A DNA stretch of 8,202 nt from Pseudomonadota bacterium (GTDB taxonomy: Bacteria > Pseudomonadota > Alphaproteobacteria > Acetobacterales > Acetobacteraceae). The stretch is from assembly GCA_021808985.1 (NCBI GenBank), contig JAKBAQ010000121.1:1-8202 (forward strand). Reading direction: 5' to 3'. Position numbers and translations under genes: made by a program. The notes under the pieces were generated by a model, which saw only the letters and a program-made list of their open reading frames with translations, did not search any database and had not been told where the DNA came from. Each line of letters starts with the position of its first letter. Positions within the stretch are counted from its first letter, which is position 1. Below are positions 1 through 5,788 of this stretch, piece after piece.

Positions 1-94
1 CTGTGACCCAAGACAAAAATGCGGCGCATGGCGCATTTAAACCAATATCCCCCGGCAGGGAAACGCCAAATCCCCCTCCAGCCGGCCTCGCCAT

Positions 95-121
95 AAAAAA
101 CGGCGCCCGAAGGCGCCGTTT
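95..121 (-). terminator. Intrinsic terminator of glnA
   Basis: Read on the minus strand, this is a 10-bp stem, AAACGGCGCC pairing with GGCGCCGTTT. It is closed by a TTCG tetraloop and runs straight into further T residues (complement of the A-run at 95-100). It lies about 20 bases past the glnA stop codon. A GC-rich stem, a stable UUCG-type loop and a U-tract make a classic rho-independent terminator. It marks the end of the glnB-glnA transcript. On the plus strand the right arm is followed by only three T residues, so termination in that direction would be weak. Confidence 0.93.
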
Positions 122-141
122 CCTAAATAACCCCCGCGAAA

Positions 142-1575
142 TTAAGCGGAGTAGTACATCTCGAACTCGACCGGGTGCGGCGTGTGCTCGAAGCGGTACA
201 CTTCCTTCCACTTGATCTCCATATAGCTCTCGATCTGCTCCTTGCTGAACACATCGCCCTGCAGCAGGAACTCGTGGTCCGCCTCCAGCGCCTGCAGCGC
301 CTCGCGCAGCGAGCCGCAAACCGTCGGAATGCCCTTCAGCTCCTCGGGCGGCAGCTCGTAGAGGTCCTTGTCCATCGGGTCGCCGGGGTGGATCTTGTTC
401 TTGATGCCGTCGATCCCCGCCATCGCGATCGCCGCGAAGGAGAGATAGGGGTTGGCGGTCGGGTCGGGGAAGCGCACTTCCACGCGCTTGGCCTTCGGGC
501 TCGTGGTGTAGGGAATCCGGCACGAGGCCGAGCGGTTGCGCGCCGAATAGGCCAGCAGCACCGGCGCCTCGAAGCCCGGGATCAACCGCTTATAGCTGTT
601 GGTCGCGGGGTTGGTGAACGCGTTGATCGCCTTGGCGTGCTTGATCACGCCGCCGATGAAATACAGGCACATCTCCGAGAGATCGGCATAGCCATTGCCC
701 GCGAACAGCGGCTTGCCCGCCTTCCAGATCGAGGCATGCGTATGCATGCCCGAGCCGTTATCGCCATAAATCGGCTTGGGCATGAAGGTCGCGGTCTTGC
801 CATAGGAATGCGCGACATTATGGACGCAGTATTTATAAATCTGCATCTGGTCGGCCATCTTGGTCAGCGCGTTGAACCGGGTCCCCAGTTCGTGCTGGCT
901 CTGCGCCACCTCATGGTGGTGCTTCTCGATCGGCAGCCCCATCTCGCCCATGGCCGAGAGCATCTCGGCGCGCAGGTCTGAGTCGCCATCCACCGGCGGC
1001 ACGGGGAAATAACCGCCCTTAACCGCCGGGCGGTGGCCCATATTGCCTTCCGGATAATCCTTCATCGACGAGCCGGGCCCCTCGATGCTGTCCAGCTGGT
1101 AGGTGCCGAAATTGCCGCCAGTGCCGAACTTCACGCTATCGAAAATAAAGAACTCAGCTTCCGCGCCGATGAAAATGGTATCGCCGATCCCGGTTGACTT
1201 CACATAGGCTTCCACCTTCTTGGCGGTGGAGCGCGGGTCACGGGCATAGCCCTGGCCGGTCGCGGGCTCGATAATGTCGCAGAACAGGATCAGGCTCGGC
1301 TTGGCCGCGAACGGATCCATCACCGCCGTGTCCAGATCCGGCTGCAAGATCATGTCAGACTCGTTGATCGCCTTCCACCCCGCGATGGAGGAGCCGTCGA
1401 ACATGAAGCCGTCCTTCAGCGTGTCCGCATCGACCGTGGAAACATGCTGCGCCGTGTGCTGCCACTTGCCTTTCGGATCGGTGAACCGCAGATCGACATA
1501 CTCGACCCCGTTTTCCTTGATCAGTTCAAGAACCTTCGCTACGCCGTCGGCGCTTTCAGCGGGCTTCTTCGCCAT
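142..1575 (-). CDS. glnA: Glutamine synthetase, type I (GlnA)
   Basis: Makes glutamine from glutamate, ammonia and ATP in the cytoplasm as a dodecamer; it is the main ammonia-assimilation enzyme. The protein is 477 residues, slightly longer than the usual ~469, with the extra residues at the N-terminus (MAKKPAESADG). Visible family signatures: FDGSSIAGW at 59-67, the metal/glutamate-site GAEAEFFIFD around 137-146, the ATP-site KPIYGDNGSGMHTH at 267-280, NPATNSYKRLIPGFEAP at 322-338, and RFPDP at 368-372. Tyr406 in DLYELPP matches the adenylylated tyrosine of GSI-beta enzymes, so control by GlnE is expected. The ATG at 1575 is preceded by a modest GGGGA eight bases upstream. It is the second gene after glnB, with a 122-base gap, and ends at the intrinsic terminator. 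It may be transcribed both from the glnB promoter and from an unidentified promoter in the gap. Confidence 0.98.
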   Translation of the reverse strand: MAKKPAESADGVAKVLELIKENGVEYVDLRFTDPKGKWQHTAQHVSTVDADTLKDGFMFDGSSIAGWKAINESDMILQPDLDTAVMDPFAAKPSLILFCDIIEPATGQGYARDPRSTAKKVEAYVKSTGIGDTIFIGAEAEFFIFDSVKFGTGGNFGTYQLDSIEGPGSSMKDYPEGNMGHRPAVKGGYFPVPPVDGDSDLRAEMLSAMGEMGLPIEKHHHEVAQSQHELGTRFNALTKMADQMQIYKYCVHNVAHSYGKTATFMPKPIYGDNGSGMHTHASIWKAGKPLFAGNGYADLSEMCLYFIGGVIKHAKAINAFTNPATNSYKRLIPGFEAPVLLAYSARNRSASCRIPYTTSPKAKRVEVRFPDPTANPYLSFAAIAMAGIDGIKNKIHPGDPMDKDLYELPPEELKGIPTVCGSLREALQALEADHEFLLQGDVFSKEQIESYMEIKWKEVYRFEHTPHPVEFEMYYSA

Positions 1576-1619
1576 GCTTTATCCCCGTAATATATAAACG
1601 TTAATCGTAATTCCACGGC

Positions 1620-1634
1620 GCCGCACCACGCGGC
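1620..1634 (-). other. Small hairpin in glnB-glnA gap
   Basis: On the minus strand GCCGC and GCGGC can pair around a five-base loop, with more G and C flanking. No T-run follows, so it is not an intrinsic terminator. It could be an RNA-processing or stabilising element that uncouples glnA from glnB mRNA. The rest of the 122-base gap is AT-richer towards glnA (TTATATATTA), but I could not find a convincing paired -35/-10 promoter. Low confidence in any function. Confidence 0.3.
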
Positions 1635-1697
1635 CCCGAACAACCCTGTTGCAAGCGCAGCATGTTAACCGTGCACGTCCACCAGGACAATGCCTGT

Positions 1698-2036
1698 TCA
1701 GATGGCGGCATCGCCTTTTTCGCCGGTGCGGATACGGATCGCTTCCTCAACCGTGGAGATGAAAATCTTGCCGTCGCCAATGCGCCCGGTGCGCGCGGCA
1801 TTGGTGATCGCCTCAACAGCCCGTTCAACCACGGCGTCCTCGCACACCACCTCGATCTTCACCTTGGGCAGGAAATCCACCACATACTCGGCGCCGCGAT
1901 ACAGCTCGGTATGCCCCTTCTGCCGGCCGAACCCCTTCGCTTCCACCACCGTGATGCCTTGCAGCCCCACCTCGTGCAAAGCCTCTTTCACCTCGTCAAG
2001 CTTGAACGGCTTAATGATCGCTTCGATCTTCTTCAT
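1698..2036 (-). CDS. glnB: Nitrogen regulatory protein PII (GlnB)
   Basis: Small trimeric signal protein that senses 2-oxoglutarate, ATP and ADP, and relays nitrogen status to the GlnE adenylyltransferase and the NtrB/NtrC system. Counting from the ATG at 2036 it is 112 residues, the canonical PII length. It opens MKKIEAIIKPFKLDEVKEAL. The T-loop spans about 37-55 with Tyr51 in GAEYVVDFLPK, the uridylylation site of proteobacterial PII. The B-loop TGRIGDGKIF at 83-92 contacts the nucleotide phosphates. GlnB rather than GlnK is favoured by its position directly upstream of glnA and the lack of a nearby amtB. An in-frame GTG at 2054 sits nine bases after a strong Shine-Dalgarno (2064-2071) and would add six residues (MAGVDQ); the ATG itself has no good ribosome site. 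Expression is probably nitrogen-controlled through the sigma-54 element upstream. Confidence 0.97.
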   Translation of the reverse strand: MKKIEAIIKPFKLDEVKEALHEVGLQGITVVEAKGFGRQKGHTELYRGAEYVVDFLPKVKIEVVCEDAVVERAVEAITNAARTGRIGDGKIFISTVEEAIRIRTGEKGDAAI

Positions 2037-2063
2037 CTGGTCCACGCCCGCCACGGCCAGGCG

Positions 2064-2071
2064 TCCTCCTT
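2064..2071 (-). promoter_or_regulatory. Strong Shine-Dalgarno before glnB
   Basis: The minus strand reads AAGGAGGA, close to a perfect anti-16S match. It lies nine bases before an in-frame GTG (2052-2054) but 27 bases before the conventional GlnB ATG (2034-2036). A second in-frame GTG (2043-2045) is 18 bases away. Spacing therefore favours the GTG at 2054 as the true start, giving a six-residue N-terminal extension. This is inferred from spacing alone. Confidence 0.7.
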
Positions 2072-2100
2072 CAAGTGTTCGTTCGGACAGCGCAATCGCG

Positions 2101-2120
2101 CGCCAGCCAACGGGCTGGCG
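2101..2120 (-). other. Perfect hairpin at glnB leader 5' end
   Basis: CGCCAGCC and GGCTGGCG form a perfect 8-bp stem around a 4-base loop. Counting 12 bases from the -12 GC of the sigma-54 element places the predicted transcription start at about 2120, exactly the first base of this hairpin on the minus strand. A terminal 5' stem of this kind can protect mRNA from 5'-end-dependent decay. No T-run follows, so it does not look like an attenuator. Confidence 0.6.
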
Positions 2121-2130
2121 GAAACAGTCT

Positions 2131-2146
2131 TGCACGCACCGTGCCA
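2131..2146 (-). promoter_or_regulatory. Sigma-54 (RpoN) promoter of glnB-glnA
   Basis: The minus strand reads TGGCACGGTGCGTGCA. Against the -24/-12 consensus TGGCACG-N4-TTGCA it matches every fixed position except one T, which is G here. The invariant GG and GC doublets are the required 12 bases apart. The element faces glnB and lies about 80-95 bases before the candidate starts, on the correct side of a strong ribosome site. NtrC-activated sigma-54 promoters ahead of glnB-glnA are well known in proteobacteria, so the context agrees. I did not find a clear NtrC palindrome upstream (2147-2303). Confidence 0.8.
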
Positions 2147-2303
2147 GCCGCGCAAACCACACGCAAGGGTAGGTTCCACAAAGGTTTTCCGCCCACCACG
2201 ATTCGATTTGCCTACCCGGAAGCTACTTTTGCCCATTTTTTAACCACACTTGCCGTCCCACCCGGCCCCACGTTACGCTGCGCCCGCAAAAAGGACACCT
2301 GAA

Positions 2304-3470
2304 TTGAAACCCGCCAACGCCCTGCTTGAACAAACCGGCACCACCATCTTCACCGTGATGTCGGCGCTCAGCCTGCAACACGGCGCCATCAATCTCGGCC
2401 AGGGCTTCCCCGACACCGAGGGCCCGGCTGATATCGTGCAGGCGGCGGCTGAGGCGCTGCTCGACCAGCGCAACCAATATCCCCCCCTCACCGGCCTGCC
2501 CGAGCTGAAATCCGCCATCGCCGCCGCCAGCCAGCGGTTTTATGGCCTTCCCATAGACCCCGCCGCCGGCGTCTGCGTCACCTCCGGCGCCACCGAGGCC
2601 ATCACCGCCTGCCTGATGGCGCTGCTCAACCCCGGCGACGAGGCCATCCTCATCGAACCGCTCTACGACACCTACCTGCCGGTGGTGAAACTGCTCGGCG
2701 CCACCGCCCGGCTGGTCCGCCTGGAGCCGCCGGGCTGGGAGCTGCCGCGCGCCGCCCTGGCCGCCGCCTTCGGCCCCAAAACCAAGCTGCTGCTGCTCAA
2801 CTCGCCGATGAACCCCACCGGCAAGGTTTTTACACCCGATGAGCTGGACTTCATCGCCGGACTGCTGCGGCAACACGATGCCTACGCGGTGTGCGACGAG
2901 GTGTACGAGCATCTGGTCTTCCCCCCCGCGCGGCACATCCCGCTCATGGCCCTGCCCGGCATGACCGCGCGCACCTTGCGCATCGGCAGCGCGGGCAAAA
3001 CCTTCTCGCTCACCGGCTGGAAGGTGGGCTACATCTCCGGCCCGCCAGACCTCATCTCCCTCACCGCCAAGGCGCACCAGAACCTCACCTTCACCACCGC
3101 CCCCAACCTGCAGCGCGCGGTGGCGCTCGGCCTCGCCAAGCCCGACGCCTATTTTTCCGCCCTCGCCCAAACGCTGATGCACCAGCGCGACCTGCTGGAT
3201 ACCGGCCTCAGGCGCCTCGGCTTTCGCACCCTGCCCGCCGATGGCGGTTATTTCATCACGGCTGATTTCTCCGCCCTGGGCTTCCACGGCGACGATGCCG
3301 CCTTCTGCCGCGCCATCACCACCCAGGCCGGGGTCGCCGCCATCCCGCTCAGCGCCTTCTACGCCGCCAGCCCGCCCGGCAGCTACGTCCGCTTCGCCTT
3401 CTGCAAGCAGCCCGCGGTGCTCACCGAGGCCCTGGCCCGCCTGGCGCGCTGGATAAACGCCACGCCCTGA
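2304..3470 (+). CDS. Class I/II PLP-dependent aminotransferase
   Basis: Fold-type I aminotransferase of the kynurenine/glutamine/methionine aminotransferase type (KAT or YbdL-like), moving an amino group between an amino acid and a 2-oxo acid in the cytoplasm. The exact substrate cannot be read from sequence. In 388 residues: substrate-side LGQGFPD at 31-37, QYPPLTGLPELK at 58-69, phosphate-loop SGATEA at 94-99, EPLYDTY at 118-124, NSPMNPTGKVF at 166-176, CDEVYEHLVF at 197-206, the PLP-binding lysine Lys232 in GSAGKTFSLTGWKVGY, and the carboxylate-binding arginine Arg363 in YVRFAFCK. All catalytic positions are intact. I chose the TTG at 2304 because AAGGA at 2291-2295 lies eight bases before it and homologous sequence starts there. 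An in-frame TTG at 2250 would add 18 unconserved-looking residues. It is divergent from glnB. It could supply a methionine, kynurenine or N-succinyl-diaminopimelate aminotransferase activity. Confidence 0.93.
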   Translation: MKPANALLEQTGTTIFTVMSALSLQHGAINLGQGFPDTEGPADIVQAAAEALLDQRNQYPPLTGLPELKSAIAAASQRFYGLPIDPAAGVCVTSGATEAITACLMALLNPGDEAILIEPLYDTYLPVVKLLGATARLVRLEPPGWELPRAALAAAFGPKTKLLLLNSPMNPTGKVFTPDELDFIAGLLRQHDAYAVCDEVYEHLVFPPARHIPLMALPGMTARTLRIGSAGKTFSLTGWKVGYISGPPDLISLTAKAHQNLTFTTAPNLQRAVALGLAKPDAYFSALAQTLMHQRDLLDTGLRRLGFRTLPADGGYFITADFSALGFHGDDAAFCRAITTQAGVAAIPLSAFYAASPPGSYVRFAFCKQPAVLTEALARLARWINATP

Positions 3471-3491
3471 AGCTTTATCGCCCACAAGGCG

Positions 3492-3521
3492 TTGACGCCG
3501 GCCACCCCGCCGCAGTACGAC
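3492..3521 (+). promoter_or_regulatory. Candidate promoter of tRNA-His
   Basis: TTGACG at 3492-3497 is a good -35 box, followed after 18 bases by TACGAC at 3516-3521, a weak -10. A start near 3528 would fall about nine bases before the tRNA, typical for tRNA genes in high-GC alphaproteobacteria. The preceding aminotransferase stop is only 22 bases upstream of the -35 box, so read-through transcription is also possible. The -10 match is poor, hence the moderate confidence. Confidence 0.45.
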
Positions 3522-3536
3522 GCCCCTACCCTGGAT

Positions 3537-3613
3537 GGCGGACGTAGCTCAGTTGGTAGAGCGCCGGTTTGTGGTACCGGTTGTCGCGGGTTCGATCCCC
3601 GTCGTTCGCCCCA
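3537..3613 (+). tRNA. tRNA-His (anticodon GTG)
   Basis: Complete cloverleaf. The acceptor stem has eight pairs, GGCGGACG with CGTTCGCC (one G-U), which is the tRNA-His hallmark: an encoded G-1 at 3537 pairing with C73. The D-arm is GCTC/GAGC with an 8-base loop. The anticodon stem is CCGGT/ACCGG with loop TTGTGGT and anticodon GTG at the correct place. The variable loop has five bases, the T-arm is GCGGG/CCCGT around TTCGATC, and CCA is encoded at 3611-3613. It decodes both His codons. No clear terminator hairpin follows, only a T-rich stretch. Confidence 0.98.
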
Positions 3614-3734
3614 GGTTCTTTCTTCCCGCTTCACCATTGCCCGGAATTTATATTCCCCCCCGCGATATGTTGAGCAGCGGTTAAGCATTTTCCCCTCAAC
3701 CTGCCCCGCATGTCACTCACCCCGGGGCCTTCCG

Positions 3735-5567
3735 ATGACCTTCCCCCACGCCGATGATCTGGCCTGGCTCTGCCTGCTCGCCCTGCTCCTCATCCTCGCC
3801 GGCGCCCTGCTCACCCTGCGCGCCGGCGGCCACTGGCTGCGCGCCCGGCTCAAGGCTGACGAATCCCTTCGCCGCGCCTGGAGCCGCACCCTCGCCGACG
3901 CCTCGTTTGACGGCCTGCTCATCCACCGCCAGGGCCTCATCCTGCAAATGAACCGCGCCCTGGTGCGCATGCTCGGCACCCGCGAGCGTGAGTGGCTGGG
4001 GCAGAATTTCGTCAACCTCGCCCGGCCCAGCCACGCCGCCATCCTGCGCGCCGAGCTGGAGGCGCCGCAGCCGCAAACCACCGAGCTCACCCTGCTGCGC
4101 GCCAACAAAACCGAGGTGCCGGTGGAAATCTGCAGCCAGAACATCGAATTCGAGGGCCAGCCCGCCACCGTCATGGCCATCCGCGACGTCAGCCAGCGCC
4201 TGGCCGACGCCGCGCGCATCGCCCGCCTCACGCATTATGACGCCCTGACCGGCCTGCCCAACCGCGCCCTCTTCGCTGAAACCCTGGCCGCCGCCCTGGC
4301 GCGCAACAACGCCGCCAGCGGCACCACCACCCTGCTCGTCATGGATCTGGACCAGTTCAAGCCGATGAACGACCTGCTCGGCCGCGCCGGCGGCGACCTG
4401 CTGCTCAAACAGGTCGCCGCCCGGCTCGCCGCGATGACCCATGAGCAAGACACCCTGGCGCGCATCGGCGGCGACAAATTCGCCATGCTCATCCCCAGCG
4501 GCGGGCCGCCCAACCGGGGGGTTAGCCTCGGCGGCCAGATCGCCGCCGCCTTCCATGAGCCTTTCATCATTGACGGCCAGCTCATCAAGCTCTGGCTCTC
4601 CATCGGCCTCGCCATCTACCCAGACCACGCGGCCGACGCGCTGGGGCTGATGAAGGCGGCGGAATTCGCCCTCACCCTGGCGGCGCAGGCCGGCGGCGGC
4701 GGCGCGCATATTTATTCGCACCACGAAGCCGGGCTGCACCGCCAGACCATGCGGCGCGAAGAGCCCGCCGGCAGCCAGGCAGACCTGCTGCGCCTGGGCG
4801 GCGACCTGCGCGCCGCCCTCGGCCGGGGTGAAATCAGCCTCGTCTTCCAGCCCGTCTTCACCACGTCAGACCTCTCCCCCGCCGGGTTCGAGGCCCTGGC
4901 CCGCTGGAATCACCCCTCCGAGGGGCTGATCGGCCCTGGCCGCTTCATCCCCCTGGCCGACGCCGCCGGGCTGACCCACGAAATCGGCTGCTTCGTGCTG
5001 GAATCCGCCTGCGCCGAGGCCGCGCGCACAGGCGACACCGCCATTTCGGTCAACCTCTCCCCGGCGCAATTGCGTGACATCAACCTCCCCGCGCGCATCA
5101 GCGCCATTTTGCGCAAAACCGGGCTCAAACCGGCCCTGCTCGGCCTTGAAATCCCCGAATCCGTGCTGAGCGAGCCGCGCCCCGGCACCTTGGAGGCGCT
5201 GCAGGCGCTGCACGCCACCGGCGCCGAGCTGGTGCTGGACCATTTCGGCGCCCGCTACTCCATCCTCACCGCGCTCAGCGAGCAACCCTTCTCCCGCCTG
5301 AAGATAGACCGCCGCTTCATCCAGAAGCTCGGCGAGAACACCAGCGCCGAGGCCATCATCAACGCCATCCTCGCCCTGGCCGCCAATTTGCGGCTGGAGG
5401 TCACGGCCGTCGGCGTCGAAACCGAGGCCCAGCTCGCCTATCTGCGCCGCGCCGGCTGCCATTGCGTGCAGGGCCAGCTGCTCGGCCCGCCCACGCCGCG
5501 CGCCATCGCCCACCCCCCGGCGCTGGCCGCGCCGCCGCGCCCGGCCCTTGTGGTGTCACGGGGGTAA
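3735..5567 (+). CDS. Membrane PAS-GGDEF-EAL protein, degenerate sites
   Basis: 610 residues. One hydrophobic segment at about 9-29 (LAWLCLLALLLILAGALLTL) anchors a cytoplasmic body. A PAS-like sensor domain spans about 50-155, a GGDEF domain about 165-330, and an EAL domain about 350-590. In GGDEF, the metal-site Asp204 (MDLDQF) and Asn212 remain, but the signature reads GGDKF at 245-249, replacing the key Glu by Lys248. The inhibitory RxxD site is also lost (HEQD), so diguanylate cyclase activity is unlikely. In EAL, Glu386 (FEALARW), Asn440, Glu472, Lys523, Glu562 and Gln579 are kept, but DDFG is LDHFG with His503 for the second metal-site Asp. Phosphodiesterase activity is doubtful; c-di-GMP binding remains plausible. 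The ATG at 3735 has only a weak GGGG ten bases upstream. Longer in-frame readings would run through the tRNA and are excluded. No partner gene adjoins it. Confidence 0.9.
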   Translation: MTFPHADDLAWLCLLALLLILAGALLTLRAGGHWLRARLKADESLRRAWSRTLADASFDGLLIHRQGLILQMNRALVRMLGTREREWLGQNFVNLARPSHAAILRAELEAPQPQTTELTLLRANKTEVPVEICSQNIEFEGQPATVMAIRDVSQRLADAARIARLTHYDALTGLPNRALFAETLAAALARNNAASGTTTLLVMDLDQFKPMNDLLGRAGGDLLLKQVAARLAAMTHEQDTLARIGGDKFAMLIPSGGPPNRGVSLGGQIAAAFHEPFIIDGQLIKLWLSIGLAIYPDHAADALGLMKAAEFALTLAAQAGGGGAHIYSHHEAGLHRQTMRREEPAGSQADLLRLGGDLRAALGRGEISLVFQPVFTTSDLSPAGFEALARWNHPSEGLIGPGRFIPLADAAGLTHEIGCFVLESACAEAARTGDTAISVNLSPAQLRDINLPARISAILRKTGLKPALLGLEIPESVLSEPRPGTLEALQALHATGAELVLDHFGARYSILTALSEQPFSRLKIDRRFIQKLGENTSAEAIINAILALAANLRLEVTAVGVETEAQLAYLRRAGCHCVQGQLLGPPTPRAIAHPPALAAPPRPALVVSRG

Positions 5568-5569
5568 GC

Positions 5570-5620
5570 TGATACCAATGGCCGTAGATGATGATTCATC
5601 ATCGCAGGTCATTGGTATCA
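5570..5620. repeat. Inverted repeat, first hairpin of repeat cluster
   Basis: TGATACCAATG (5570-5580) and CATTGGTATCA (5610-5620) are perfect 11-bp inverted arms. Inside them GATGATGA and TCATCATC (5587-5603) form a second, nested stem. The arm ends exactly where the first GC core begins, and TGGTAT recurs before all three cores in the window. It starts two bases after the GGDEF-EAL stop codon. No T-run follows, so it is not an obvious intrinsic terminator, although a strong stem here may still slow polymerase or protect the mRNA 3' end. Confidence 0.85.
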
Positions 5621-5780
5621 CGCGCGGGGCTGGTGGGGCGGCCGCGCGCCCAAAAAGAATCTCATAGCAACGGTCATCCTTTATGACCGTGCTATGGTAT
5701 CGCGCGGGGCTGGTGGGGCGGCCGCGCGCCAAAAAAGAATCTCATAGCCCCGGTCATCCTTTATGACCGTGCTATGATAT
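5621..5780. repeat. Two tandem copies of an 80-bp composite repeat
   Basis: Bases 5621-5700 and 5701-5780 are direct repeats of exactly 80 bp differing at four positions (31, 49, 50 and 77 of the unit), 95% identical. Each unit has three parts. First is a 30-bp core whose ends CGCGCGG and CCGCGCG pair around a G-rich loop (GGGG, GG, GGGG and GG tracts). Next is an A-run with GAATCT. Last is a palindrome (5663-5696 and 5743-5776) in which CATAGC plus CGGTCAT pairs with ATGACCG plus TGCTATG. The substitutions at 49-50 fall in the stem's internal bulge, so the fold is kept. The cluster fills the gap between the GGDEF-EAL gene and mutL. I do not recognise it as a named repeat family. Confidence 0.9.
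5743..5776 (+). other. Leader hairpin directly upstream of mutL
   Basis: This is the palindrome of the second repeat unit. CATAGC and CGGTCAT on the left pair with ATGACCG and GCTATG on the right, with a small internal bulge and a CCTTT loop. It ends 12 bases before the mutL ATG, in the place where a ribosome-binding site would normally lie, and no Shine-Dalgarno sequence is visible there. TATGAT at 5773-5778 resembles a -10 box, but no matching -35 is present. Confidence 0.6.
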
Positions 5781-5788
5781 GATCGCTC

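Noticed and set aside
3..215. 70-codon plus-strand frame at the left edge
   Set aside because: It runs across the glnA terminator and into antisense glnA, and the product has no recognisable features.
2131..2146. NtrC-binding palindrome (GCAC and GTGC half-sites)
   Set aside because: The half-site spacing is one base short of the NtrC consensus, and the same bases fit the sigma-54 -24/-12 element much better.
2223..3485. 420-codon minus-strand frame opposite the aminotransferase, and similar frames opposite glnA and the GGDEF-EAL gene (175-981 +, 3717-4739 -)
   Set aside because: No recognisable domain, biased composition, and full overlap with genes that have clear motifs.
3492..3734. Upstream in-frame extension of the GGDEF-EAL gene
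   Set aside because: It would read through the complete tRNA-His gene. The membrane segment directly after the ATG at 3735 is a natural N-terminus.
5621..5658. GC core plus A-run as an intrinsic terminator
   Set aside because: On the plus strand the stem is followed by A residues, and on the minus strand the T residues precede the stem, so neither direction has the required stem then U-tract order.
5621..5780. Possible CRISPR array
   Set aside because: Only two near-identical 80-bp units, with no unique spacers and no cas genes; the structure is a tandem palindromic repeat.
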